Origin: CAVSUR01 sp963846005
GTDB lineage: Bacteria; Actinomycetota; Actinomycetes; Streptosporangiales; Streptosporangiaceae
Assembly: GCA_963846005.1 (NCBI GenBank)
Contig: CAWJUH010000003.1
Coordinates: 1,674,001 to 1,738,000, forward strand
Direction of reading: 5' to 3'
Length of the DNA stretch: 64,000 bases
Below are positions 7,185 to 15,042 of the stretch, in pieces; within the stretch, counting starts at the first letter, position 1, and every line of letters begins with the position of its first letter. Under the pieces are notes generated by a model. That model searched no databases, was not told the DNA's origin, and worked only from the letters and a program-made list of their open reading frames with translations. The translations under genes were made by a program, and so were the position numbers.

Positions 7185-7252
7185 GACTACCTCCGGGGAA
7201 AGAAAGGACCCGCACTTTCTGGCCGCAGCCTAGCGGTCCGGGCCAGGATGCG

Positions 7253-7278
7253 GGAACCGCACCGCAGCGCCCGGCGTT
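7253..7278 (+). promoter_or_regulatory. Sigma-E-type promoter upstream of sigE
   Basis: GGAACC (7253-7258), 16 bases, then CGTT (7275-7278) matches the ECF sigma-E consensus of actinobacteria and would start a transcript about 170 bases before the sigE ATG. This suggests autoregulation. A separate TTGACA at 7379-7384 with a poor -10 could serve as a basal promoter. Confidence 0.6.
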
Positions 7279-7453
7279 AGCCCTAGGGCCGCTGCGTGCA
7301 GCCGGGAGCGGCCCGCCCGCGGCCCAGCGGCCTGACTGGCCGGGCGGCGGCCGCGGAAGGCTTTTCGCCGCGCCGGTGTTGACACACCATAGCGGTGCTG
7401 ATAGCCGGGCGAGCAGGCTGCCGGGCACAAGCGGGTGCCGGGAAGGGGAAGCC

Positions 7454-8086
7454 ATGGACTCCAGCGGGTCCGCGCCGGCGGTTGCGCCGGAATGGACGCC
7501 CCCGACCTGGGACGAGGTCGTGCGCGACCACTCGGCCCGGGTCTACCGGCTGGCGTACCGGCTGACCGGAAACCGCCACGACGCCGAGGACCTCACCCAG
7601 GAGGTCTTCGTCCGTGTCTTCCGCTCGCTGTCCAGTTACACGCCGGGCACCTTCGAGGGCTGGCTGCACCGGATCACCACCAACCTGTTCCTGGACATGG
7701 CCCGGCGGCGGCAGCGGATCCGGTTCGAGGGCCTCGGCGAGGAGTCCGAGGCCCGGCTGGACGGCGGCGAGCCGACGCCCGCGCAGGCCTTCGACGACCG
7801 GCACCTCGACGACGACATCCAGGCCGCGCTCAAGGCGCTGGCCCCGGAGTACCGGGCCGCGGTCATCTTGTGCGACATCGAGGGCCTGTCCTATGAGGAG
7901 ATCGCTGACACCCTCGGGATCAAGCTCGGTACCGTGCGCAGCCGCATCCACCGCGGCCGGGCCCAGCTCCGGGAGGCGCTGGAGCACCGCCGGCCCCGGC
8001 ACCTGGCCGCCCCGCCTGCCCCGTCGCGCCCGGCGTCCGCCCCCCGGCCGCGCCCGGGCGCACCGCTGCCGCAGGCAGGCCAGTGA
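7454..8086 (+). CDS. sigE: ECF RNA polymerase sigma factor SigE
   Basis: This is a 210-residue ECF sigma factor. Region 2 (about residues 24-90) contains YRLAYRLTGNRHDAEDLTQE and the promoter-melting segment GWLHRITTNLFLDMARR. Region 4 (about 130-180) contains ALAPEYRAAVILCDIEGLSY and a helix-turn-helix ending TVRSRIHRGRAQLREAL. A Pro/Ala/Arg-rich tail of about 30 residues follows. ATG 7454 has GGAAGGGGA at 7441-7449. The gene is followed, with stop-start overlap, by its anti-sigma factor. The order O-methyltransferase, sigE, anti-sigma, tatB, mrp matches mycobacterial envelope-stress loci. The likely role is cell-envelope stress transcription. Confidence 0.93.
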   Translation: MDSSGSAPAVAPEWTPPTWDEVVRDHSARVYRLAYRLTGNRHDAEDLTQEVFVRVFRSLSSYTPGTFEGWLHRITTNLFLDMARRRQRIRFEGLGEESEARLDGGEPTPAQAFDDRHLDDDIQAALKALAPEYRAAVILCDIEGLSYEEIADTLGIKLGTVRSRIHRGRAQLREALEHRRPRHLAAPPAPSRPASAPRPRPGAPLPQAGQ

Positions 8087-8709
8087 TGAGCCATCTCGGG
8101 CAGCGGATCTCCGCGCTCATCGACGACGAGCTGGACGGCGCTGAGCGCGACCGGGTGCTGACTCACCTGGCCCGGTGCGAGACCTGCCGCGGCGAGGTGC
8201 TGGCGCTGCGCACCCTCAAGCGGCGGATGAACACGCTCGGCAGTGCGATGGCGGACGGCTCGCTGAGCAGCAACTCGCTGACCAGCAAGCTGATGGGCCT
8301 GGCCCAGCAGGAGATCGGATTCGGCCGTCCGGCCTGCGGCCCGGGCGCGCCGGACGGGACCAGCGCCTTCCGGCCTGCTGACTGGCCGCGCTTCGCCACC
8401 GCACCGGCCGGCTCGGCCCCCTTGCCGCAGTCCAGGCCCGGCTGGTACGCCGGGGCCGGGGCGCTGGTGCTGCTGGCCAGCCTGGGCACGGCGGTATTCA
8501 TGGCCGGCGGCGGCCAGGCCCAGCCCGCCCCGAAGGTCACGCCGTCGGTGGACACCTACTACGTCCAGCACGAGATGACGACCGGGCCGGTTCCGGCGCG
8601 GACGGGCCCGGCCGGGGCGGCCCGGCCCGCGGCCGGCAGCCCGCCCGCGCAGGCCCCGCTGCGCATGCAGCGCGCGGCCGGCCGCGCCGGGCGGTCCCTG
8701 GCTCCGTGA
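8086..8709 (+). CDS. rseA: Zinc-binding anti-sigma-E factor (RseA-like)
   Basis: This protein of 207 residues has an N-terminal zinc anti-sigma domain with the HxxxCxxC motif at His27, Cys31 and Cys34 (HLARCETC) after the helix ISALIDDELDGAERDRVL. A hydrophobic segment at about residues 124-146 (AGALVLLASLGTAVFMAGG) could be a membrane anchor, followed by a Pro/Ala-rich tail. The ATG at 8086 overlaps the sigE TGA; a GTG three bases earlier is an alternative. It presumably sequesters SigE and releases it on redox or envelope signals. The following gene overlaps it by GTGA. Confidence 0.9.
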   Translation: MSHLGQRISALIDDELDGAERDRVLTHLARCETCRGEVLALRTLKRRMNTLGSAMADGSLSSNSLTSKLMGLAQQEIGFGRPACGPGAPDGTSAFRPADWPRFATAPAGSAPLPQSRPGWYAGAGALVLLASLGTAVFMAGGGQAQPAPKVTPSVDTYYVQHEMTTGPVPARTGPAGAARPAAGSPPAQAPLRMQRAAGRAGRSLAP

Positions 8710-9806
8710 TCTTGCTGCTCCGGTCGCACTGGAAGATCGCGGGCACGGCGGTAGCGCTCGGCCTTGCGGGGTCCTGCGCCACCGCCGTCGCGCTGACCGG
8801 CGGCCCGGCCCGCGATGCCGGCCCGCGCCTGCCGCTGCCGGCCGGGGCGAAAGTGACCGCGAGCGCACGGCAAGGACGCCGGCTGATGGAGCACGCCGCG
8901 GCGGCCTGCGCGGCGCTGCCCTACCGCGGCACCGAGCTGGTGCTGTGGCGCGAGCGCCCGGAGCGCACCCGCTCGCTGCTGCAGGTCTGGCACCGGCCCG
9001 GCCGTCCCGACCTGGTCGCGTCGCAGGCCCCGGCAAGCGGCCAGCCGGCCCGGCCCGCGGACCTGGACAGCGCGCTGGCCGGTGACGGCGCCCTGTGGCT
9101 TTCCCCGCCGCTGCTGGCGCTGATGCGGGCCCGCTACCAGCTCGTCTACACCGGAACCGGATCGGCCGGCGGCCGCCCGGCCCGGGTGGTCGAGGCCCGG
9201 GCTCCCGGCGGCCCGGTGGCCGCCAGGTTCTGGCTGGACGACGCCACCGGGCTGCCGCTGCGCCGCCAGGTCTTCGCCCGGCGCCAGGACCTCATCAGCG
9301 ACAGCTCCTTCGTCAGCCTGCAGGTCGGCCGCCGCGCCCTGACCGCGATGCCCGGTCCCGGCGGTCAGCCGTGGCCGGACCAGCTCAGCCGCCGGGCGCT
9401 GGCCGGGCTGCGCGCGGCGGGCTGGCCGCTGCCCGACGCGCTCGGCGGACTGACCCTCTTCGCGGCCAGCAGCACCGGCGCCGGCCGCGGCAAGGTCATC
9501 GGGCTGTCCTACTCCGACGGGCTGTCGGTCATCTCGGTGTTCGTCCAGCGCGGCGAGCTGCCTGCCCGGCTGCCGGGATGGCGCCGGGCCATGGCCGGCG
9601 GCCGGGCGGTGCTCACCGCCGACCCGGACCGGCGCGGCATGGCCTGGTCGGCCCGCGGCTTCGTGTACACGCTGATCGCTGACGCCCCGGAGGCCACCGT
9701 GACCAGGGCCGTAGCCGGGCTGCCGCCCGGCAGCGGTGCCGGGTTCTGGGCCCGGATGGCCCGGGGCGCGCGGCGGCTGATGTCGTGGGCGGATCCGTTC
9801 CGGTAG
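8706..9806 (+). CDS. RseB/MucB-like sigma-E regulatory protein, membrane-anchored
   Basis: This is a 366-residue protein. A hydrophobic N-terminus (about 12-31, IAGTAVALGLAGSCATAVAL) acts as anchor or signal. Residues about 55-190 match the N-terminal RseB/MucB lipoprotein-like domain: YRGTELVLWRERPER, LLALMRARYQLVYTG, ARVVEARAPGG, FWLDDATGLPLRRQVF. A C-terminal domain of about 100 residues follows. In gamma-proteobacteria RseB senses envelope lipids and protects RseA. Here GTG 8706 overlaps the anti-sigma stop, so the three genes form one unit. Mycobacteria have htrA in this position, and no protease gene is present between the anti-sigma gene and tatB here. Confidence 0.8.
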   Translation: MILLLRSHWKIAGTAVALGLAGSCATAVALTGGPARDAGPRLPLPAGAKVTASARQGRRLMEHAAAACAALPYRGTELVLWRERPERTRSLLQVWHRPGRPDLVASQAPASGQPARPADLDSALAGDGALWLSPPLLALMRARYQLVYTGTGSAGGRPARVVEARAPGGPVAARFWLDDATGLPLRRQVFARRQDLISDSSFVSLQVGRRALTAMPGPGGQPWPDQLSRRALAGLRAAGWPLPDALGGLTLFAASSTGAGRGKVIGLSYSDGLSVISVFVQRGELPARLPGWRRAMAGGRAVLTADPDRRGMAWSARGFVYTLIADAPEATVTRAVAGLPPGSGAGFWARMARGARRLMSWADPFR

Positions 9807-9870
9807 CCGGCCAGATACCCTGGAACCGCGGCGGCCGTCCCGGCTACCGCGGTCACCGCTGGAGCGCTGC

Positions 9871-10212
9871 GTGTTCGAGCTGAGTTTCGTGAAGATCGCC
9901 GTGCTCGCCGTGCTGGCCCTGATCATCTTCGGGCCCGACCAGCTGCCCAAGATGGCCGGCCAGGCGGGCCGCATGCTGCGCGACCTGCGGGCCATGGCCG
10001 ACCGGGCGCGCGCGGACCTGCAGGACAACCTCGGCCCCGAGTTCAGCGACTTCGACCTGAACGACCTGAACCCGCGTGCCTTCGTCCGCAAGCACCTGTG
10101 GGACGACGACGTCACCGCGGCGCCCGCGGAGGCCCTGCCGGATGCGGCCGGGGCGCTGCCCGAGCCCTTGCTGCTCGGGGAGAGCCCGCCCTACGACACC
10201 GAGGCGACCTAG
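9871..10212 (+). CDS. tatB: Sec-independent (Tat) protein translocase subunit TatB
   Basis: This is a 113-residue protein with the TatB layout: a short N-terminal membrane helix (FVKIAVLAVLALIIFG), the FGPDQLPK hinge, an amphipathic helix (AGRMLRDLRAMADRARADLQ) and a charged variable tail. It starts at GTG 9871, giving the normal MFEL-like start. The product works with TatA and TatC to export folded proteins with twin-arginine signals. Its 3' end overlaps the convergent mrp gene by 4 bases. The position after sigE and the anti-sigma gene is conserved in actinobacteria. Confidence 0.93.
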   Translation: MFELSFVKIAVLAVLALIIFGPDQLPKMAGQAGRMLRDLRAMADRARADLQDNLGPEFSDFDLNDLNPRAFVRKHLWDDDVTAAPAEALPDAAGALPEPLLLGESPPYDTEAT

Positions 10213-11399
10213 ACCGGGCTCAGCCCGAGCTGCCGCCCGGCCAGGCTGCGGGACCGGCCCGCCAGCGCCTGGGCGATCTGGCCCAGCTCGCGGGCGGCCG
10301 GGGACGAGGGATCGGACACCACCAGCGGTACGCCGGCGTCCCCGGCCTCGCGCAGCCGGGTGTCGATCGGCACCTCGCCGAGCACCGGCACCTCGGTGCC
10401 GAGCTGCCGGGTCAGCGCGCTGGCGACGGCCCGGCCGCCGCCGCTGCCGAAGACTTCGATCCGCTCGCCGCAGTGCGGGCAGGGCAGGTAGGACATGTTC
10501 TCGATCACGCCCACCACCCGCTGGTGCAGCTGGGCCGCCAGCGACCCGGCCCGCTCGGCGACCTCGGCCGAGGCCAGCTGCGGGGTGGTGACCACGATCA
10601 GCTCGCTGCCCGGCAGCAAGTGCGCCGCCGAGATCGCCACGTCGCCGGTGCCCGGCGGCAGGTCCATCAGCAGCACGTCCAGGTCGCCCCAGTAGACGTC
10701 GGCCAGGAACTGCTGCAGCAGCCGGTGCAGGATCGGGCCGCGCAGCGGCAGCGGCTCGTTGCCCCGCTTCAGCAGGCCGCTGGAGATCACGCTGACCCCG
10801 TACGAGGACGGGGGCATGATCATCTGCTCGACCTGGGTCGGCCGGCCGGTCACGCCCAGCATCCGCGGCACCGAGTGCCCGTAGATGTCCGCGTCCAGCA
10901 GCCCGACCTTCTGCCCCGCGGCGGCCAGCGCCGCGGCCAGGTTGACCGTCACCGACGACTTGCCGACGCCGCCCTTGCCGCTGGCCACCGCGTACACCTT
11001 GGTCAGCGAAGCCGGGCTGGCGAACGGGATCTCCTTCTCCGGCTGGCCGCCGCGCAGCTTGGTCTGCAGCTCGCGGCGCTGCTCCTCGCTCATCACGTCC
11101 AGCTCGACCCGGACGCCGGTCACGCCGGGCAGCTTGCGCACCGCCGCGGTCACATCCCGGGTGATGGTGTCGCGCAGCGGGCAGCCCGACACGGTCAGCC
11201 ACACCGCGACCGTCACCGTGCCGTCCGCGGCCACCTCGACGTTCTTGACCATGCCGAGGTCGGTGATCGGCCGGTGGATCTCGGGGTCCTGGACGCCGGC
11301 CAGGGCCTGGGTCACCTGCTCCGGCGTGACTTGCCCGGCGGGCGGCCGGGCGGCGCCGCGGCCTGCACCCGAGCCGGAACGAGACGAGAAGATGGGCAT
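10209..11399 (-). CDS. mrp: Mrp/NBP35-family iron-sulfur cluster carrier ATPase
   Basis: This is a 396-residue protein. An N-terminal MIP18/DUF59 domain (about 25-105, with LAGVQDPEIHRPITDLGM and SGCPLRDTI) precedes a deviant Walker A P-loop, GKGGVGKSS, at about 141-149. The switch region is LLDADIYGHSVPRMLG, the Walker B area LLMDLPPGTGD, and the C-terminal CPHC (about 306) is the Fe-S binding pair. It is a cytosolic scaffold or carrier of iron-sulfur clusters for apoproteins. It starts at ATG 11397-11399, convergent with tatB. The conserved tatB-mrp adjacency agrees with mycobacteria. Confidence 0.94.
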   Translation of the reverse strand: MPIFSSRSGSGAGRGAARPPAGQVTPEQVTQALAGVQDPEIHRPITDLGMVKNVEVAADGTVTVAVWLTVSGCPLRDTITRDVTAAVRKLPGVTGVRVELDVMSEEQRRELQTKLRGGQPEKEIPFASPASLTKVYAVASGKGGVGKSSVTVNLAAALAAAGQKVGLLDADIYGHSVPRMLGVTGRPTQVEQMIMPPSSYGVSVISSGLLKRGNEPLPLRGPILHRLLQQFLADVYWGDLDVLLMDLPPGTGDVAISAAHLLPGSELIVVTTPQLASAEVAERAGSLAAQLHQRVVGVIENMSYLPCPHCGERIEVFGSGGGRAVASALTRQLGTEVPVLGEVPIDTRLREAGDAGVPLVVSDPSSPAARELGQIAQALAGRSRSLAGRQLGLSPV

Positions 11400-11408
11400 A
11401 ACGCCATG

Positions 11409-11825
11409 CTATAGCCAGGGCAGCGCGGACCAGGAGCGCAGCGCTTCGGCCAGGCCCGGGGTGAGCTGTCCGGCGGCCTCCAGCGCCGCGAACCGGGCCT
11501 GGTCGGCCCAGCGCGCGTCCGCCGCGTCGTCGCCGGCCCGCAGCTCGCCCCCGGTCACGCTGGCCCGGTAGTCGCGGATCTCCAGGACGGTGCCGTCCGG
11601 GCCGGGCCGGTCGACGGCGCCGAGCAGCGGCCCGCACCGCACGTCCAGGCCGCATTCCTCCTGTACCTCCCGGCGCACGGCCTGCTCGTCGGACTCACCG
11701 GGCTCGATCCGGCCGCCGGGCAGCGACCACAGGCCCGCGGCCGGCTCGTGGCCGCGCTGGATCAGCAGCAGCCGCCGGCCGGCGTCCGCGATCACCGCCC
11801 CGACGCAGGGCACCCGCGTCACCAC
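11409..11825 (-). CDS. Nudix hydrolase
   Basis: This 138-residue protein has a full Nudix box, GGRIEPGESDEQAVRREV followed by QEECGL, preceded by the strand RLLLIQRGHEPAAGLWSLP. The box should bind magnesium and hydrolyse a nucleoside diphosphate-linked substrate. Resemblance to MutT/8-oxo-dGTP-type small Nudix proteins is general and the substrate cannot be read from sequence. It lies 9 bases upstream of mrp on the same strand, so the two are probably cotranscribed. Confidence 0.9.
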   Translation of the reverse strand: MVTRVPCVGAVIADAGRRLLLIQRGHEPAAGLWSLPGGRIEPGESDEQAVRREVQEECGLDVRCGPLLGAVDRPGPDGTVLEIRDYRASVTGGELRAGDDAADARWADQARFAALEAAGQLTPGLAEALRSWSALPWL

Positions 11826-11917
11826 CTATCCAGTATCAGCGCCTGCCCGGTACCGGGGCGGCCCGGCCGGCCCGGGATGCTTGACGAACGCGCCGCCTGG
11901 GTTGACTGTCAGTGGTC

Positions 11918-12544
11918 ATGAACGCGCCGATGACCTGCCCGCGCTGCGGCGCGGAGCTGCGCGAGCCGAGCGCCTGGTCCAGTGCGTGGCGGTGCGAGCA
12001 GCACGGCGCCGTGCATCCGCTGCGGGCCAGCCTGCGCCCCTCGCCGCAGGGCCTGGCCGGGCTGCTGCGCGGCGCGGCCGTGCCGGTCTGGCTGCCCTGG
12101 CCGCTGCTGCCGGGCTGGCTGGTCACCGGGTTCGCCGGGGCCGGCGACGAGCGCACAGGGACCCGCGGCTGCATCGTGGCGCTGTCCGGGCCGAGCCCGG
12201 CGGGCGGCCCCGCCGACATGCTGGTCATCTCCGAGGAACTGGGCGTCGGCCTCGGCGCCCGGTTCGCCGGCCTGGACTCCTTCGACCCGGGAGCGGGGTT
12301 CGCCGCCGGGCCGCCGGACGCGACGGTCAGTTACGGGCATCACGAGTTCCCGCTGTGGCACGTCGCGGCGCCGGGCCGGGCGGCGTTCGCCGGCGAGGTG
12401 CTGGGCGCCTGGTTGTGGGTGATCTTGTGGCCGGATCCGGCCGGGCTGCTGATGCTCGATGTGCTGCAGCTCAGGGACTTGCGCGATCCCGGGCAGCAGC
12501 TGGACCTGCCATACGGGGCACGGTCGCCGCGGCTGCCCGGCTAG
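11918..12544 (+). CDS. DUF6758 family protein with N-terminal zinc ribbon
   Basis: This 208-residue protein opens with MTCPRCGAELREP and WRCEQHG, a probable treble-clef or zinc-ribbon element. VWLPWPLLPGWLVTGFA, ISEELGVGLGARFAGLD and a late WVILWPDPAGLLMLDVLQL are characteristic of this actinobacterial family of unknown function. I use ATG 11918; GTG 11912 is an equally open alternative. The gene usually precedes a PHP-domain gene, as here, with only 10 bases between them. Confidence 0.85.
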   Translation: MNAPMTCPRCGAELREPSAWSSAWRCEQHGAVHPLRASLRPSPQGLAGLLRGAAVPVWLPWPLLPGWLVTGFAGAGDERTGTRGCIVALSGPSPAGGPADMLVISEELGVGLGARFAGLDSFDPGAGFAAGPPDATVSYGHHEFPLWHVAAPGRAAFAGEVLGAWLWVILWPDPAGLLMLDVLQLRDLRDPGQQLDLPYGARSPRLPG

Positions 12545-12554
12545 TCTCGCGTGC

Positions 12555-13445
12555 GTGCGCGCGGATCTGCATAGCCACAGCACGGCCTCCGACGGCACCG
12601 AGGCGCCTGCCGCGGTGATGGCCAGGGCCCGGGCCGCCGGCCTGGACGTCATCGCGCTGACCGACCACGACACGGTGGCCGGGCACGCCGAGGCGGCGGC
12701 GGCGCTGCCTTCGGGGCTGACGCTGCTGCCCGGGATGGAGCTGTCGTGCCGCCTGGACGGGCACAGCGTGCACATGCTGGCCTACCTGTTCGACCCGGCC
12801 GAGCCGGAGCTGGCCGCCGAGCTGGCCGCGATCAGGGACAGCCGCCTGGGCCGGGCCCGGGCCATGGTGACCCGGCTGGCCGAACTCGGCGCCCCGGTGA
12901 GCTGGGAGCAGGTCAGCGCCATCGCCGGCGGCGGGGTGGTCGGCCGGCCGCACATCGCCCGGGCGCTGGCCGCCGCGGGAGTGGTGGCGGCCCCGGCCGA
13001 CGCGTTCAGCCCGGAGTGGATCGGCACCGGCGGCCGGGCTCACGTCACCCGGTACGCGCCGGACCCGGTCCGCGCGGTCGGGCTGGTCCGGGCGGCGGGC
13101 GGGGTCACGGTGCTGGCCCACCCGCGCGGCCGGCCGGGCGGGTGGGCAGTGCCCGACGAGGCGATCGCGGGCCTGGCCGCCGCCGGGCTGGCCGGTCTCG
13201 AGGTCAGCCATCCGCAGCACGACCCGGCGCAGCGGGCCGCGCTGGCCGCGCTGGCCGCCGATCTCGGCCTGGTCGCGTCGGCCGGCAGCGACGACCACGG
13301 CGCGCTGACCGGGTTCCGGATCGGCACCGAGGCCGCCGGGCGGGCGGTCTACGAGCGGCTGACCGGGGCGGCCACGGGCGCCCGGCCGGTGACCGGCGGC
13401 GGCCCGGCGGCCGCCCGCACCGACAGCGGACAGGAGCGGAACTGA
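12555..13445 (+). CDS. PHP-domain phosphoesterase
   Basis: This is a 296-residue PHP-domain protein starting at GTG 12555 (VRADLHSHSTASDGT). The trinuclear metal-site residues are visible in order: DLHSHS, LTDHDT, GMELSC, HMLAY, GRPHIARAL, LAHPRG and GSDDHG. Family members include RNase AM/3',5'-nucleotide bisphosphatases (YciV) and histidinol-phosphatase-like enzymes. The single-domain architecture best fits the YciV-type group, which acts on short RNA or 3',5'-bisphosphates. The substrate assignment is inference. Its stop overlaps the start of the MBL gene as TGATG. Confidence 0.9.
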   Translation: MRADLHSHSTASDGTEAPAAVMARARAAGLDVIALTDHDTVAGHAEAAAALPSGLTLLPGMELSCRLDGHSVHMLAYLFDPAEPELAAELAAIRDSRLGRARAMVTRLAELGAPVSWEQVSAIAGGGVVGRPHIARALAAAGVVAAPADAFSPEWIGTGGRAHVTRYAPDPVRAVGLVRAAGGVTVLAHPRGRPGGWAVPDEAIAGLAAAGLAGLEVSHPQHDPAQRAALAALAADLGLVASAGSDDHGALTGFRIGTEAAGRAVYERLTGAATGARPVTGGGPAAARTDSGQERN

Positions 13446-14173
13446 TGCAGGCACGGATCGACCAGGTGAGCGGCCAGGTGAGCACCTGGATCGTCGGTGA
13501 CGACGCCGAGGTGGTGGTGATCGACCCGGGTGCGGCGGACGCCGTGCTGTCGGCCGTGGGGGAGCGCGAGGTGCTGGCAGTGATCTGCACGCACGGTCAT
13601 GCCGATCACGTCAGGTCCGCCGTCGACGTGGCCGGGCGCGACGACGCGGACGTGGCCTTGCACCCCGCCGACCTGGTGTGGTGGCGGGAGGCACATGCGG
13701 GCACGTCCCCGGGCATCGAGATGGAGGACGAGGGCGTCTTCGGCGTCTCGGACGTGACGCTGGAGGTCATCCACGCGCCCGGGCACAGCCCCGGCTCGGT
13801 GCTGCTGTACTGCGAGGAACTCGGCGCCGTCTTCGCCGGTGACGTGGTGGGCGAGGACGGCCCGGTGGCCCACGACGGCGAGTACGCCGACTTCCCCCGC
13901 CAGCTCAGCGCGATCGGCGAGCACCTGCTGACGCTGCCGGGGCAGACCCGGGTGCTGGCCGGGCACGGCGCGGAGTTCACCGTCGCGGACGCGGAGAAGC
14001 GCTTCGATTCCTGGGTGCGGCCGGGCCCGGGTGCACAGCCGAGGGCCCGGGTGCACAGCCCGGGACGGGCCCGGGTGCACAGCCCGGGACGGGCCCGGGT
14101 GCACAGCCCGGGACGGGCCCGGGTGCACAGCCCGCGGCCGGGCCGCGCTAGCGGGCCGTCGTGCAGCAGCTGA
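13445..14173 (+). CDS. MBL-fold metallo-hydrolase with repeat tail
   Basis: This 242-residue protein contains a glyoxalase-II-like metallo-beta-lactamase domain: VVVIDPGAAD, the THGHADH metal motif, HAPGHSPGSVLLYCEE, VFAGDVV and LAGHGAEFT. The domain ends near residue 195. The last 45 or so residues are encoded by 20/24-bp repeats giving RVHSPGRA units, and are probably disordered. The start ATG 13445 overlaps the PHP stop. Its 3' end overlaps the nuclease gene by 13 bases. Substrate unknown: a thioester or phosphodiester hydrolase is likely from the fold. Confidence 0.88.
   Translation: MQARIDQVSGQVSTWIVGDDAEVVVIDPGAADAVLSAVGEREVLAVICTHGHADHVRSAVDVAGRDDADVALHPADLVWWREAHAGTSPGIEMEDEGVFGVSDVTLEVIHAPGHSPGSVLLYCEELGAVFAGDVVGEDGPVAHDGEYADFPRQLSAIGEHLLTLPGQTRVLAGHGAEFTVADAEKRFDSWVRPGPGAQPRARVHSPGRARVHSPGRARVHSPGRARVHSPRPGRASGPSCSS
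14031..14140 (+). repeat. Tandem 24-bp repeats at the MBL gene 3' end
   Basis: GTGCACAGCC cores begin at 14031, 14051, 14075, 14099 and 14123: one 20-base step, then three exact 24-base steps. The unit is CCCGGGTGCACAGCCCGGG plus ACGGG, itself palindromic around GTGCAC. It encodes RVHSPGRA in the MBL frame and adds coding repeats only. Confidence 0.9.
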
Positions 14174-15042
14174 GCCTGGAGGGGATGCCGCAGCGCCTGT
14201 TCTCCTGCACGCCGACCCGGCTGAGCACCTGGCTGGACTGCCCGCGCCGGTACCGGATGAGCTACCTGGACCGGCCGCCGCCGGGCAAGGGGCCGCCGTG
14301 GGCGCACAACAGCCTCGGGGCCAGCGTCCACAACGCGCTGGCCGGCTGGTGGCGGCTGCCGCGGGCCCAGCGCACCGTGGCCGCGGCCGGCCGGCTGCTG
14401 ACCGAGGGCTGGATCAACGAGGGCTTCTCCGGCGATGCGCAGTCCGCCTGGTACCGCGACCAGGCCCGGGAGATGGTGCTGGCCTACGCCGCGGGCCTGG
14501 ACCCGGCCGCCGAGCCGGCCGGGGTGGAGCGCACGGTCGCGGCCAGGACCGAGCGGATCGCGGTCTCGGGCCGGATCGACCGGCTGGACGACCGCCGCGG
14601 CGCCGGGCAGCCCGCCGCCGGCGAGCTGGTCGTGGTGGACTACAAGACCGGCCGGCACGTCCCGGACGCGACCGACGCCAGGTCCTCGATGCCGCTGGCC
14701 CTGTACGCGCTGGCCGCGGGCCGGGTGCTGCGGCGGCCGTGCCTGCGGGTCGAGCTGCATCACCTGCCGAGCGCCACCGTAGCGGCGTGGACGCACACTC
14801 CGCAGGCGCTGGAGCGCCAGCTGGGCCGGGCCGAGGATATCGCGGCCGAATGCGTGCAGGCGCACGAGGCGTCCGCGGCCGGGCAGCCCGAGGCCAGCGT
14901 CTTCCCGCCGCGCCCCGGGCCCGGCTGCGGCTGGTGCGACTACCGGGCGCATTGCCCGGAGGGCAGCGCCGCCGCCCCGGCCCGGCGGCCCTGGGACGGC
15001 CTGCCCGAAGGCGGCTACTCCCGGCCCGAGGACGAGGACTAG
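14161..15042 (+). CDS. PD-(D/E)XK nuclease, RecB/Cas4-like, with Fe-S cysteines
   Basis: This is a 293-residue RecB-family exonuclease-like protein. SCTPTRLSTWLDCPRRYRM gives the first cysteine. The catalytic part has a His in SVHNALAGWW, then GRIDRLDD and VVVDYKTGR (the D...DxK core). Near the end, GCGWCDYRAHCPEG supplies three more cysteines of a probable [4Fe-4S] cluster, as in AddB and Cas4. No helicase motifs are present. It starts at GTG 14161 within the MBL gene end. It likely processes DNA ends in repair. Single-domain actinobacterial homologues of this type are common, and no cas genes are nearby. Confidence 0.88.
   Translation: MQQLSLEGMPQRLFSCTPTRLSTWLDCPRRYRMSYLDRPPPGKGPPWAHNSLGASVHNALAGWWRLPRAQRTVAAAGRLLTEGWINEGFSGDAQSAWYRDQAREMVLAYAAGLDPAAEPAGVERTVAARTERIAVSGRIDRLDDRRGAGQPAAGELVVVDYKTGRHVPDATDARSSMPLALYALAAGRVLRRPCLRVELHHLPSATVAAWTHTPQALERQLGRAEDIAAECVQAHEASAAGQPEASVFPPRPGPGCGWCDYRAHCPEGSAAAPARRPWDGLPEGGYSRPEDED

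Noticed and set aside
14031..14140. Regularly spaced repeat resembling a CRISPR array
   Set aside because: Units are contiguous with no unique spacers and are in frame within the MBL gene; no cas genes nearby. The Cas4-like nuclease next door belongs to the RecB family generally.
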